A DNA stretch of 64,000 bases from assembly GCF_045679555.1 (NCBI RefSeq), contig NC_092094.1, positions 15,700,612 through 15,764,611 on the forward strand, given 5' to 3'. Source of the DNA: Salvelinus alpinus. Its lineage: Eukaryota > Chordata > Actinopteri > Salmoniformes > Salmonidae. Positions 42,348 to 60,699 of this stretch are shown in pieces. The position numbers and the translations under genes are program-made. Position 1 is the stretch's first letter, and every line of letters starts with the position of its first letter. Under the pieces are notes generated by a model. That model saw only the letters and a list, made by a program, of their open reading frames with translations. It did no database searches and was not told the origin of the DNA.

Positions 42348-43141
42348 AACAGACACATCAAATCCATAGAGGGAGAGATGCTATGTATAAATGTATTTAA
42401 AAGGTGAATATCAACATTAAAATATAAGGATGAGAGTGTTGTCGCTCTGTGACACTCACGACCACAGCAGCTCATGCAAATAACATTTTGTAGCACAGTG
42501 GCAGGTGCATTTTGAGTGCCAAAAGGTATCTGACTTGATTTGAAGAGACCAAAGGGTCTGGAAGGACATGGAGAATTAAGAGAAAAACATCCTGCCTGAG
42601 TATAGGTCACAATAGTACAGTGGGAGCAAAAACAGCATGATGCTTTTTACCATGAGCCAATCATGTTTTACTATCACTCTTCAGGAAGCACATAGGGCCA
42701 TTGACAAATCTCCATCACATTCTGTTCTGGGCAGTCTTCTCCAGCTCGCTCCACCCTATGCCGGTTTTCTTAGTATCTGCCTCAAGCTCCTGCCTCCATG
42801 TGTTTCTTGGCCTATTCCCTTGTGGGTTTCAGGTTAAGGCCTAACAGCATGGAGTAAAGGCAAACAAAAAGAGTACTAATTTAAATAATGATTGGGCGTC
42901 ATTTAGACAGTTCACCTTTTGAGTAGGAGCAATTAATTACCTGACCCCAGAAAAAAAACTTCAAACATATCAAAGAAAAGAAGCCAAAGGCACGGGAGGT
43001 AGAGCTTTCGTGTTCTTTCAGGAAGCATCCAGCTTCAGTGGCAGAGAAGCACAGCCCAGGAGTCTTTTCTGTTGTTGTTGTTGCTAATTTCTCCTCAATT
43101 GACCAATAAACCATGAAATGAATGAGCTTCTTTTTTTTTAA
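42348..43141. other. Unassigned intergenic stretch
   Basis: No gene or complete repeat recognised. Short frames on either strand show no domain. Confidence 0.45.
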
Positions 43142-43338
43142 TTTTTTTTTTATTACCTTTATTTAACTAGGCAAGTCAGTTAAGAACAAATTCTTATTTT
43201 CAATGACGGCCTAGGAACAGTGGGTTAACTGCCTGTTCAGGGGCAGAACGACAGATTTGTACCTTGTCAGCTCAGGGATTTGAACTTGCAACCTTTCGGT
43301 TACTAGTCCAACGCTCTAACCACTAGGCTACCCTGCCG
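43142..43338 (-). mobile_element. HpaI-type SINE
   Basis: On the minus strand: CGGCAGGGTAGCCTAGTGGT (A-box region), GAAAGGTTGCAAGTTCAAAT (B-box region), CAGGCAGTTAACCCACTGTT containing the HpaI site GTTAAC, then the tail AGAATTTGTTCTTAACTGAC and TTGCCTAGTTAAATAAAGGT. tRNA-derived head plus LINE-type tail identifies the salmonid HpaI family. Confidence 0.85.
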
Positions 43339-43479
43339 TTCCAATCACAACTTTATTTAAGAGCCAACACTTTGTCTCCGACAAGACCAACAGGTAGATA
43401 AGTTGCATCTTCTGCTCCAGCCACCCCCAGAACCACCAATTGAGAGAGAACTGGATCTACTCCACATCTGCCCACTAAA

Positions 43480-43594
43480 GCTATGTTTACACAGGCAGCC
43501 CATTCTGATCTTATTGGCAAAAGAGCTGATCTGATTGGTCAAAAGACCAATTAGTGGAAAAATATCAAAAATGGGCTGCCTGTGTAAACACAGC
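43480..43594. mobile_element. Short TIR element (MITE)
   Basis: GCTATGTTTACACAGGCAGC on the left and GGGCTGCCTGTGTAAACACA on the right are inverted repeats enclosing about 70 bases. Non-coding. Flanking target duplication not resolved. Confidence 0.65.
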
Positions 43595-44260
43595 ATTTGT
43601 GCCACAGATCCTGCCAAATGTCAAAAGGTGGAAAATTGAAGGGGTTGATTTTGGATTGAGCAGCAGCATGAAGTAGAAGCTAACACAAAAGAGTACACAT
43701 TTAATAAATAATAGAATGGTTTATACAGTTGTTCACCTCTCAGCCGGGGAAATTATCTGAACACATTCACACATTCTCAGAAACAAGCATTCAATAAACC
43801 ATACAAATAAAACGGTTCAAAAGAAAATAAGTGAAAAGCACAGGAAGTGGTGCAGCCCAGGAAGCAGCCGTCTGCTTTCCTTGTAGTTTTTGTCTGTCAA
43901 ATACATTCACCACTTTCTCAACAAGACAGAACAAAGGGTTAAATATAGTACAGATGACCACTTAAATAGTCAATTATTTAATTTCCATTAGAGTCAATTA
44001 ATACATTTAAATTATAGGCAATTAGTTACATCTGTGACATAGCCATAGTCACATTTTGTTGTGTGAATGCCTTTTAGTTGGGTTTATTGAAGGTATCTTT
44101 AACCCCGGTATCTTTGCTGTGGACAGAGCTTTGTCAAAGTCACAACATAACACACCACTGTCCATGTTGTGATTATCGTAACCTTGACATATTTCAGTTC
44201 AAGAGCAGGAAGCTTTGTATTCTGTACCATTGAAGTTAAGAGATGGGATTATGGCACATT
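43595..44260. other. Unassigned intergenic stretch
   Basis: AT-rich, no gene or clear repeat recognised. Confidence 0.45.
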
Positions 44261-44446
44261 GCTTATTTACATTTTAGTAATTTAGCAGACATTCTTATCC
44301 AGAGTGACTTACACAAGCAATTAGGGTTAAGTGCCTTGCTCAAGGGCACATCAACCAAATTTTCACCTAGTCAGCTCGTGGATTCAAACCAGCAACCTTT
44401 TGGTTACTGACGCAATGCTCTTAATCGCTATGCTACCTGCTGCTTA
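44261..44446 (-). mobile_element. tRNA-derived SINE sharing the LINE-D-type tail
   Basis: On the minus strand it starts GCAGCAGGTAGCATAGCGAT with tRNA-like A and B boxes (B box near GGTTTGAATCC). It ends CACTCTGGATAAGAATGTCT, GCTAAATTACTAAAATGTAA. The head differs from the SINE at 3723 but the tail is shared. Confidence 0.8.
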
Positions 44447-45330
44447 TGACCTAGTCAGGTTTCAGCCCTGGCTATCTTCAACAGCTGCGGTCGGACTGTC
44501 CCCCTTACAAATCAGATGTTGTGTAGAGAAAATGCGTATTATTATGATCTGATAAACTATTGGCTCATGGTATTCCCAGACAAAAGCACTAGCAACACAA
44601 GAGAAGGAACAACATTGACATATGTACATGTGGAGACAGTTGAATGCCTAATTGAAAAACTAACAACAAAGACATTCACATAAAGCACAATCCCTGTCCT
44701 CCTGTATACTCCTCACACATTATAGAAGTCTGTGATTTTTGTGATTCAGTGATTCTGTACTTTGTAAAGACCTCAGGTCATCTCACCGTAGTATTTTACT
44801 ACTGGATATACATACAGCACCATCTAGTGGTGAACATCTAGTGGTGAGCTTACTGACAATCACAAACATAACATCTTGTGATGAATTAAGGGCACTTTTG
44901 TATGGTTCCTAAGTAGATCTTTTTATTTCCAAAGGATGATTATTTTTAAAGGAAAGACAAGTTAAACAAAGACAAGTACTACATCGCTTAAATTAATTGC
45001 TTCAGAAAAGGATAAAGGCACTAATCACACTGCCTACGATAAAATAATATGCTTTATTTTTTTATTTTTTTTACAACAATGTTAATACAAAGACATTTGC
45101 CATGACTTTTCAGTTGCTGATCAACAAAACGATAACATGCCATTGTGACTAACAACACAATTATAAAATGTATTGGATACTAAAAGTATTACCGTATAAT
45201 TAATGGAAGCTACATGAGACAGAAAACAAATATTGTTGTCAGTGATTCTACTACTAAGTATCATCATTGCTAAAAAGGAAAGTTACTGTTTCTTGCTAAC
45301 ATATCTAAAGTTAGAAAAATAGCATACATA
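44447..45330. other. Unassigned intergenic stretch
   Basis: No gene recognised. A short direct duplication of CATCTAGTGGTGA occurs near 44822-44846. Confidence 0.45.
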
Positions 45331-45334
45331 TGTT

Positions 45335-45523
45335 ACGGCGGCAGGTAACCTAGTCGTTAGAGTGTTGGACTAGTAACCAAAAGGTTGCAAGATTGAATCC
45401 CTGAGCTGACAAAGTAAAAATGTGTTGTTCTGCCCCTGAACAAGGCAGTTCCTTCCCACTGTTCCTAGGCTGTCATTGAAAATAAGAGTCTGTCCTTAAC
45501 TGACCTGCCTAGTTAAATAATTA
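45335..45523 (+). mobile_element. HpaI-type SINE, diverged
   Basis: Starts GCGGCAGGTAACCTAGTCGT, continues AAAAGGTTGCAAGATTGAAT and ends ACTGACCTGCCTAGTTAAAT. The same family as 43142 but older: the HpaI site is lost (CAGTTCCTTCCC). Confidence 0.78.
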
Positions 45524-46007
45524 TACACAAAATAACAACATAAAATTTAGCTCAAAGACTTTGGAAAAGAAACCCGGCAGTGTTACAAAAGCTTTAAAAA
45601 TACTTATTTGAAATGCTTGCATGTACTCAAGGCCAAACAATGTACAAAATATTTTAAGAACATGGTCATTGTTAAGTGCTTTCTTCTCTTCTGACGCAAC
45701 TCATTAAAAAACTCATCTTATAAACTTCTGAGATATGAAATCCTAAATACATACTGAATATGAGTGTAATGATGGATTTTGTCTCAAGAAGAATATCAAA
45801 ACACTGAAAGGAATTCATTCATAGTATATAGAACAGCTAAATTCTGAGCATGAGCAAGTTAGTAACACTGATAGAATACACTTCAAAATGCATGTGATTT
45901 TGAATTATACTCCACCATATATGCAAACTTGCAAAGCTCCACAACAATGGCGGTCCATTCTGTAATTGCTGTGTATTCTAGACAAAATATATTCGACTCT
46001 GGACATA
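45524..46007. other. Unassigned intergenic stretch
   Basis: No gene or recognised repeat. Confidence 0.45.
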
Positions 46008-46505
46008 CACAGTGTCCAAAACATTAAGAACACCTGCTCTTTCCATGACATAGACTGACCAGGTGAATCCAGGTGAAAGCTATGATACGTTATTGATGTT
46101 AAATCCACTTCAATCAGTGTAGATGAAGAGGAGGAGACAGGTTAAATAAGGATTTTTAAGCATTGAGACAATTGAGACGTGGATTGTGTATTTAAGTGCC
46201 TTTGAACAGGTTATGGTAGTAGATGCCAGGCGCACCAGTTTGAGTGTGTCAAGAACTGCAACGCCGCCGGGATTTTCACTATCAAGTTTCCTGTGTGTCA
46301 AGAATGGTCCACCATCCAAAGGACATCCAGCCAACTTGATACAACTGTGGGAAGCATTGGAGGCAACATCGGCCAGCATCCCTTTGGAACGCTTTCGACA
46401 CCTTGTAGTCCATGCCCCAACGAATTGAAACTGTTTTGAGGGCAAAATGGGGGGAGCAACTCAACATTAGGAAGGTATTCCTAATATTTTGTGCACTCGG
46501 TGTAT
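46008..46505 (+). mobile_element. Tc1-derived non-autonomous element
   Basis: About 500 bp. The left end ACACAGTGTCCAAAACATTA and the right end (complement TATACACCGAGTGCACAAAA) form imperfect inverted repeats. Internal text contains small transposase relics ([20 protein letters not shown]). It is the fuller copy of the family at 24826-25227. Confidence 0.7.
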
Positions 46506-46795
46506 ATAGAAAAATATGGTGTTAAGGGACTCACAATCTGGCCATGCTAGAACAGACGGAAGTAACCTAAAATCTGATGTTTAACTACCAACCACCAATA
46601 GTTCAGGCTAACTCTGAACTTAAACCATCATACTAACCTTAGACTAGAAGATCTTATCCTTTATGAAAAACAAATGTATCCTCATCAATTTTGATATTGA
46701 TGATGTTGCCAGTTTATTTGTTTCTAACATGGCAGTCTAGTATGGTGACTACCGACTTCAGCCAGTGGTGTGTTCTGAAGGGGGTGTTTTCAACC
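46506..46795 (-). other. rbl2 3' UTR
   Basis: Downstream of the rbl2 stop on the minus strand. A minus-strand AATAAA (complement of 46713-46718), about 80 bases after the stop, is the likely polyadenylation signal. The left part, up to the Tc1-derived element, is unassigned. Confidence 0.5.
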
Positions 46796-53911
<7,116 letters not shown>

Positions 53912-54045
53912 CTGAGATACATTAAACAGATATGATATGCATGCACACATATATCCATAAACACATGGAAGCACTCAGACAGGGGTTACATACAGTCTAA
54001 TCAATTACTCGTGAATAGAACAGTCAACATATACAGTATGTGTGA
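53912..54045. other. rbl2 intron sequence
   Basis: Short intron remnant between the first visible rbl2 exon and the start of a LINE. No further rbl2 exon is recognised to the right edge of the window. Confidence 0.6.
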
Positions 54046-54837
54046 TGATTCCAAGATGGCGTAGAAGTCAGACGTCTTTGTCCTGTCGTGTCCCTTGTAT
54101 ATATCTTTTTATATATTTTTCTTCGCATATCTTTTAAAAATATTTTCCTAAACCTCAACTTCTAAATACTCTCCTGCAACCCGCCTCACCCAATGCGGCG
54201 TGGATCTGTTTTTTTCTAAAGTATTTCTATTTACTTCGGATCTGGAATCCCTCAACTGAAGCTAGCCAGCTAACTAGCTACCAGCTATCAGTCAGCAAAC
54301 CACTGCTAGCGGTCATCAGCTAACCTTTAGCTCGGAAAGCTCTCGCCAGTTCATACAATGTGACTCAAAAAAGTGCATAACGGACCTATTTTTCTCTCCA
54401 TATCCCCGGATTCCTACCGCAAACTCTGAACCTTTTCATCTGGATCTTCGCAACTAGCTAACCGCAATCCCGGGTGACTACTTCTGGCTAGCGTTTCCAT
54501 CCCGGAGCAAGCACCAATTAGCCTGAAGCTAGCCCGGCTAGGGCTTCTGGGCTACCCACTCCTGGACTACAATATCCGGACCCCTTCTACTGCCGGTATG
54601 GGGCACGGAACACCGCCAATCCTCTACGACTGGAATACCGACATAATCTGCCCGAGGATTCCAACAGGCCCCTCAGGCGCGACGTCCGCAGAAGGCCCAT
54701 TCTGCTAACTGCGGCCTGCTAGCTATCTAGAGCTACTTGGAACCCTACTAATCCACGACTGGTCTATCGACGTCACAGCACGAGGAGGTAAAAACAGACT
54801 TACCTCCATCGCGACGTCCCCCAAAGGCCCTTCTGCT

Positions 54838-55035
54838 AACTTACTATCCCCGGTCTGCTAACTGCTAGCTTGCGAGCCCCGGTCTGCAACTGCTAGCTTG
54901 CTAGCCCCGGTTTGCTAATTGCTTGCTTGCTAGCCTCGGTCTGCTAACTGCTAGCTTGTTAGCCCCGGCCTACTAACTGCTAGCTTGTTAGCCCCGGCCT
55001 ACTAACTGCTAGCTTGTTAGCCCCGGCCTACTAAC
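54838..55035 (+). repeat. 29-bp tandem repeats in LINE 5' UTR
   Basis: About six or seven units of CCCCGGCCTACTAACTGCTA + GCTTGTTAG. The last three are nearly identical; earlier ones are more diverged. GCTAGC palindromes recur. Confidence 0.85.
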
Positions 55036-55312
55036 TGTCTGAATCGCCGTGTCCCCAGCCAGCCCAACCACTCACTGGACCCATATGATCACTTGGCTAC
55101 GCATACCTCTCTCTAATATCAATATTCCTTGTCCATTACTGTCCTCGTTAGTGATTACTGTCTTATTTCACTGTAGAGCCTCTAGCCCTGCTCAATATGC
55201 CTTAACCAACCATGTTGTTCCACCTCCTACATATGAGATGACATCACCTGGTTTAAACGTCTCTAGAGACTATATCTCTCTCATAATTACTCAATGTCTA
55301 GGTTAACCTCCA

Positions 55313-56190
55313 ATGTACTCACATCCTACCTTACCTTTGTCTGTACACTATGCCTTGAATCTATGCTATCGTGCCCAGAAACCTGCTCCTTTTACTCTTT
55401 GTTCCGAACGTGCTAGACGGCCAGTTCGTATAGCCTTTAGCCGTACCCTTATCCTACTTCTCCTCTGTTCCTCTGGTGATGTAGAGGTTAATCCAGGTCC
55501 TGCAGTGCCTAGCTCCACTCCTACTCCCCAGGTGCTCTCATTTGTTGACTTATGTAACCGTAAAAGCCTTGGTTTCATGCATGTTAACATTAGAAGCCTA
55601 CTCCCTAAGTTTGTTTTACTCACTGCTTTAGCACACTCTGCCAACCCGGATGTCTTAGCCGTGTCTGAATCCTGGCTCTGGTAAACCACCAAAACCCCTG
55701 AAATCTACATCCCTAACTATAACATTTTCCGCCAAGATAGAACTGCCAAAGGGGGCGGTGTTGCAATCTACTGCAAAGATAGCCTGCAGAGTTTTGTCTT
55801 ACTATGCAGGTCTGTACCCAAACAATTCGAGCTTCTAAAAATTCACCTTTCTAGAAACAAGTCTCTCCCCGTTGCCGTCTGCTATAGACCACCCTCTGAT
55901 CCCAGCTGTGCCCTCGACACCATATGCGAATTGATTGCCCATCTATCTTCTGAGCTCGTGCTACTGGGTGACCTAAACTGGGACATGCTTAACACCCCGG
56001 CCATCCTACAATCTAAGCTTGATGTCCTCAATCTCACACAAATTATCAATGAACCTACCAGGTACAACCCCAAATCCGTAAACACGGGCACCCTCATAGA
56101 CATCATCCTAACTAACCCGCCCTCCAAATACACCTCTGCTGTTTTCAATCAAGATTTCAGTGATCACGGCTTCATTGCATGCATCCTAAC
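55313..56190 (+). pseudogene. LINE ORF: 2A-like peptide and AP endonuclease part
   Basis: 55313-55684 encodes a basic N-terminus, a hydrophobic run (TLILLLLCSS), then GDVEVNPGP (55475-55501), which matches the ribosome-skipping 2A consensus D-V/I-E-x-N-P-G-P. The AP endonuclease follows (LGFMHVNIRSLLPKF, LAVSESWLW). A TAA at 55682-55684 interrupts it, and the domain continues in 55931-56200 (VLLGDLNWDML, LIDIILTNPPSKY) up to the LINE-B insertion. Confidence 0.82.
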
Positions 56191-56193
56191 TTC

Positions 56194-59100
56194 CGGCGCC
56201 GACCGAGATGGCCGCCTCGCTTCGCGTTCCTTGGAAAATATGCAGTATTTTGTTTTTTTATGTGTTATTTCTTACATCGGTACCCCAGGTAATCTTAGGT
56301 TTCATTACATACAGTCGGGAGGAACTACTGAATATACGATTAATGTCAACTCACCATCGTTATAACCAGGAATATGACTTTCCCGAAACGGATTCCAGTG
56401 TTTTGCCTTCCACCCAATACAATGGATCTGATCCCAGCCGGGGACCCTATACGACGCCGTAAAAGGGGCAAACGTAGCGGTCTCCTGGTCAGGCTTCGGA
56501 GACGGGCACATCGCGCTCCACTCCCTAGCATACTACTCGCCAATGTCCAGTCTCTTGACAATAAGGTTGATGAAATCCGAGCACGGGTAACATTCCAGAG
56601 AGACATCAGGGATTGCAACGTGCTCTGCTTCACGGAAACATGGCTAACTCAAGAGACGCTAACGGAGTCGGTGCAGCCAGCTGGTTTCTTCACGCATCGC
56701 GCCGACAGAAACATACATCTTTCTGGTAAGAAGAGGGGCGGGGGGGTATGCCTTATGATTAACGAGACGTGGTGTGATCATCATAACAACACACAGGAAC
56801 TCAAGTCATTCTGTTCACCTGATCTAGAACTCCTCACAATCAAATGTCGACCGCATTATCTACCAAGGGAATTCTCTTCAATCATAATCACAGCCGTATA
56901 TATTCCCCCCCAAGCAGACACATCGATGGCCCTGAACGAACTTTATCTGACTCTTTGTAAACTGGAAACCACACACCCTGAGGCTGCATTCATCGTAGCT
57001 GGGGATTTTAACAAGGCTAATCTAAAAACAAAACTCCCTAAATTCTATCAGCATATCGATTGTGCTACCAGGGCTGGTAAAACCCTGGATCATTGCTATA
57101 CTAACTTCCGCGACGCATATAAGGCCCTCCCCCGCCCTCCTTTCGGAAAAGCTGACCACGACTCAATTTTGTTGATTCCAGCCTACAAACAGAAACTAAA
57201 ACAACAAGCTCCCGCGCTCAGGTCTGTTCAACGGTGGTCCGACCAAACTGATTCCACGCTTCAAGACTGCTTCGATCACGCGGATTGGAATATGTTCCGC
57301 ATTGCGTCCAACAACAACATGGACGAATATGCTGATTCGGTGAGCGAGTTCATTAGGAAGTGCATTGACGATGTCGTACCCACAGCAACGATTAAAACAT
57401 TCCCAAACCAGAAACCGTGGATTGACGGCAGCATTCGCGTGAAACTGAAAGCGCGAACCACTGCTTTTAACCAGGGCAAGGTGACCGGAAACATGACCGA
57501 ATACAAACAGTGTAGCTATTCTCTCCGCAAGGCAATCAAACAGGCTAAGTCCCAGTACAGAGACAAAATAGAGTCGCAATTCAACAGCTCAGACACAAGA
57601 GGTATGTGGCAGGGTCTACAGTCTATCACGGATTACAAAAAGAAAACCAGCCCCGTCGCGGACCAGGATGTCTTGCTCCCAGACAGGCTAAATAACTTTT
57701 TTGCCCGCTTTGAGGACAATACAGTGCCACTGACACGGCCCGCTACCAAAACCTGCGGGCTCTCCTTCACTGCAGCCGAGGTGAGTAAAACATTTAAACG
57801 TGTTAACCCTCGCAAGGCTGCAGGCCCAGACGGCATTCCCAGCCGCGTCCTCAGAGCATGCGCAGACCAGCTGGCTGGTGTGTTTACGGACATATTCAAT
57901 CAATCCTTATCCCAGTCTGCTGTTCCCACATGCTTCAAGAGGGCCACCATTGTTCCTGTTCCCAAGAAAGCTAAGGTAACTGAGCTAAACGACTACCGCC
58001 CCGTAGCACTCACTTCCGTCATCATGAAGTGCTTTGAGAGACTAGTCAAGGACCATATCACCTCCACCCTACCGGACACCCTAGACCCACTCCAATTTGC
58101 TTACCGACCCAATAGGTCCACAGACGACGCAATCGCAACCACACTGCACACTGCCCTAACCCATCTGGACAAGAGGAATACCTATGTGAGAATGCTGTTC
58201 ATCGATTACAGCTCAGCATTTAACACCATAGTACCCTCCAAACTCGTCATCAAGCTCGAGACCCTGGGTCTCGACCCCGCCCTGTGCAACTGGGTCCTGG
58301 ACTTCCTGACGGGCCGCCCCCAGGTGGTGAGGGTAGGTAACAACATCTCCACCCCGCTGATCCTCAACACTGGGGCCCCACAAGGGTGCGTTCTGAGCCC
58401 TCTCCTGTACTCCCTGTTCACCCACGACTGCGTGGCCATGCACGCCTCCAACTCAATCATCAAGTTTGCGGATGACACTACAGTGGTAGGCTTGATTACC
58501 AACAACGACGAGACGGCCTACAGGGAGGAGGTGAGGGCCCTCGGAGTGTGGTGTCAGGAAAATAACCTCACACTCAACGTCAACAAAACAAAGGAGATGA
58601 TTGTGGACTTCAGGAAACAGCAGAGGGAGCACCCCCCTATCCACATCGACGGGTCAGTAGTGGAGAAGGTGGAAAGTTTTAAGTTCCTCGGTGTACACAT
58701 CACGGACAAACTGAATTGGTCCACCCACACAGACAGCGTTGTGAAGAAGGCGCAGCAGCGCCTCTTCAACCTCAGGAGGCTGAAGAAATTCGGCTTGTCA
58801 CCAAAAGCACTCACAAACTTCTACAGATGCACAATCGAGAGCATCCTGTCGGGCTGTATCACCGCCTGGTACGGCAACTGCTCCGCCCACAACCGTAAGG
58901 CTCTCCAGAGGGTAGTGAGGTCTGCAGAACGCATCACCGGGGGCAAACTACCTGCCCTCCAGGACACCTACACCACCCGATGTCACAGGAAGGCCATAAA
59001 GATCATCAAGGACAACAACCACCCAAGCCACTGCCTGTTCACCCCGCTATCATCCAGAAGGCGAGGTCAGTACAGGTGCATCAAAGCAGGGACCGAGAGA

Positions 59101-59688
59101 CTGAAAAACAGCTTCTATCTCAAGGCCATCAGACTGTTAAACAGCCACCACTAACATTTAGCGGCCGCTGCCAACATACTGACTCAACTCCAGCCACTTT
59201 AAAAATGGGAATTGATGGAAATTATGTAAAAATGTACCACTAGCCACTTTAAACAATGCCACTTAATATAATGTTTACATACCCTACATTACCCATCTCA
59301 TATGTATATGTATATACTGTACTCTATATCATCTACTGCATCTTGCCATCTTTATGTAATACATGTACCACTAGCCACTTTAAACTATGCCACTTTATGT
59401 TTACATACCCTACAGTACTCATCTCATATGTATATACCGTACTCTATACCATCTACTGCATCTTGCCTATGCCGTTCTGTACCATCACTCATTCATATAT
59501 CTTTATGTACATATTCTTTATCCCTTTACACTTGTGTGTATAAGGTAGTAGTTGTGGAATTGTTAGGTTAGATTACTTGTCGTTATTACTGCATTGTTGG
59601 AACTAGAAGCACAAGCATTTCGCTACACTCGCATTAACATCTGCTAACCATGTGTATGTGACTAATAAAATTTGATTTGATTTGATTT
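56194..59688 (+). mobile_element. Full-length LINE-B inserted in the 2A-bearing LINE
   Basis: 5' end TTCCGGCGCCGACCGAGATG, 180-base 5' UTR, single 926-codon ORF, 534-base 3' UTR, 3' end AATAAAATTTGATTTGATTT with a short TTTGA-type repeat. Host LINE coding (DHGFIAC before, GSAIKRPPLI after) is split cleanly, consistent with insertion with at most a few duplicated bases. Confidence 0.88.
56374..59154 (+). CDS. LINE-B ORF2-type protein: AP endonuclease and reverse transcriptase (intact)
   Basis: 926 residues without a stop. Residues about 45-270 are the AP endonuclease: LLANVQSLDNKVDEI, CFTETWL (catalytic Glu), VYIPPQADTS, VAGDFNKANL and KADHDSILL. About 450-720 are the [82 protein letters not shown] and the catalytic box FADDTTVVGLI. 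The conserved C-terminal domain follows (FKFLGVHITDKLNWSTHTDS, CTIESILSGCITAWYGNCSA, RKALQRVVRSAERITGGKLP). There is no separate ORF1. It would nick target DNA and reverse-transcribe its own RNA. L2/Rex1-like clade is my best guess. The start used is the first ATG; translation could begin at MDLIPAGDP 16 codons later. Potentially active. Confidence 0.9.
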   Translation: MTFPKRIPVFCLPPNTMDLIPAGDPIRRRKRGKRSGLLVRLRRRAHRAPLPSILLANVQSLDNKVDEIRARVTFQRDIRDCNVLCFTETWLTQETLTESVQPAGFFTHRADRNIHLSGKKRGGGVCLMINETWCDHHNNTQELKSFCSPDLELLTIKCRPHYLPREFSSIIITAVYIPPQADTSMALNELYLTLCKLETTHPEAAFIVAGDFNKANLKTKLPKFYQHIDCATRAGKTLDHCYTNFRDAYKALPRPPFGKADHDSILLIPAYKQKLKQQAPALRSVQRWSDQTDSTLQDCFDHADWNMFRIASNNNMDEYADSVSEFIRKCIDDVVPTATIKTFPNQKPWIDGSIRVKLKARTTAFNQGKVTGNMTEYKQCSYSLRKAIKQAKSQYRDKIESQFNSSDTRGMWQGLQSITDYKKKTSPVADQDVLLPDRLNNFFARFEDNTVPLTRPATKTCGLSFTAAEVSKTFKRVNPRKAAGPDGIPSRVLRACADQLAGVFTDIFNQSLSQSAVPTCFKRATIVPVPKKAKVTELNDYRPVALTSVIMKCFERLVKDHITSTLPDTLDPLQFAYRPNRSTDDAIATTLHTALTHLDKRNTYVRMLFIDYSSAFNTIVPSKLVIKLETLGLDPALCNWVLDFLTGRPQVVRVGNNISTPLILNTGAPQGCVLSPLLYSLFTHDCVAMHASNSIIKFADDTTVVGLITNNDETAYREEVRALGVWCQENNLTLNVNKTKEMIVDFRKQQREHPPIHIDGSVVEKVESFKFLGVHITDKLNWSTHTDSVVKKAQQRLFNLRRLKKFGLSPKALTNFYRCTIESILSGCITAWYGNCSAHNRKALQRVVRSAERITGGKLPALQDTYTTRCHRKAIKIIKDNNHPSHCLFTPLSSRRRGQYRCIKAGTERLKNSFYLKAIRLLNSHH

Positions 59689-60680
59689 AATGGGTCTGCG
59701 ATCAAACGACCACCCCTCATCACTGTCAAACGCTCCCTAAAACACTTCTGCGAGCAGGCCTTTCTAATCGACCTGGCCGGGGTATCCTGGAATGACATTG
59801 ACCTCATCCCGTCAGTAGAGGATGCCTGGTTATTCTTTAAAAGTGCCTTCCTCACCATCTTAAATAAGCATGCTCAATTAAAAAAATATAGAACTAGGAA
59901 TAGATATAGTCCTTGGTTCACTCCAGACCTGTCTGCCCTTGACCAGCACAAAAACATCCTGTGGCGTTCTGCATTAGCATCGAATAGCCCCCGTGATATG
60001 CAACTTTTCTGGGAAGTTAGGAACAAATATACACAGGCAGTTAGGAAAGCTAAGGCTAGCTTTTTCAAACAGAAACTTGCATCCTGTAGTACAAACTCAA
60101 AAAAGTTCTGGGACACTGTAAAGTCCATGGAGAATAAGAGCACCTCCTCCCAGCTGCCCACTGCTCTGAGGCTAGGAAACACTGTTACCACCGATAAATC
60201 CACTATAATTGAGAATTTCAATAAGCATTTCTCTACGGCTGGCCATGCTTTCCACCTGGCTACCCCTACCCTGGTCAACTGCCCGGCACCCTCCACAGCA
60301 ACCCGCCAAAGACCCCACCATTTCTCCTTCACCCAAATCCAGATAGCTGATGTTCTGAAAGAGCGGCAAAATCTGGACCCCTACAAATCAGCCGGGCTAG
60401 ACAATCGGGACCCTCTCTTTCTAAAATTATCTGCCGAAATTGTTGCAACCCCTATTACTAGTCTGTTCAACCTCTCTTTAGTATCATCTGAGATTCCCAA
60501 AGATTGGAATGCTGCTGCGGTCATCCCCCTCTTCAAAGGGGGTGACACTCTAGACCCAAACTGCTACAGACCTATATCTATACTACCCTGTCTTTCTAAG
60601 GTCTTCGAAAGCCAAGTTAACAGATTACCGACCATTTTGAATCCCACCGTACCTTCTCCGCTATGCAATCTGATTTGAGT
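59689..60680 (+). pseudogene. Continuation of the 2A-bearing LINE: linker and RT N-terminus
   Basis: The frame at 59998-60678 contains RNKYTQAVRKAKASFFKQKL and LDPYKSAGLDNRDPLFLKLS (pre-RT), then AAVIPLFKGGDTLDPNCYRP and ISILPCLSKVFE (RT block 1-2), then stops. The catalytic RT blocks are deleted. Confidence 0.8.
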
Positions 60681-60699
60681 CTGATTAGACTGTAAACTC

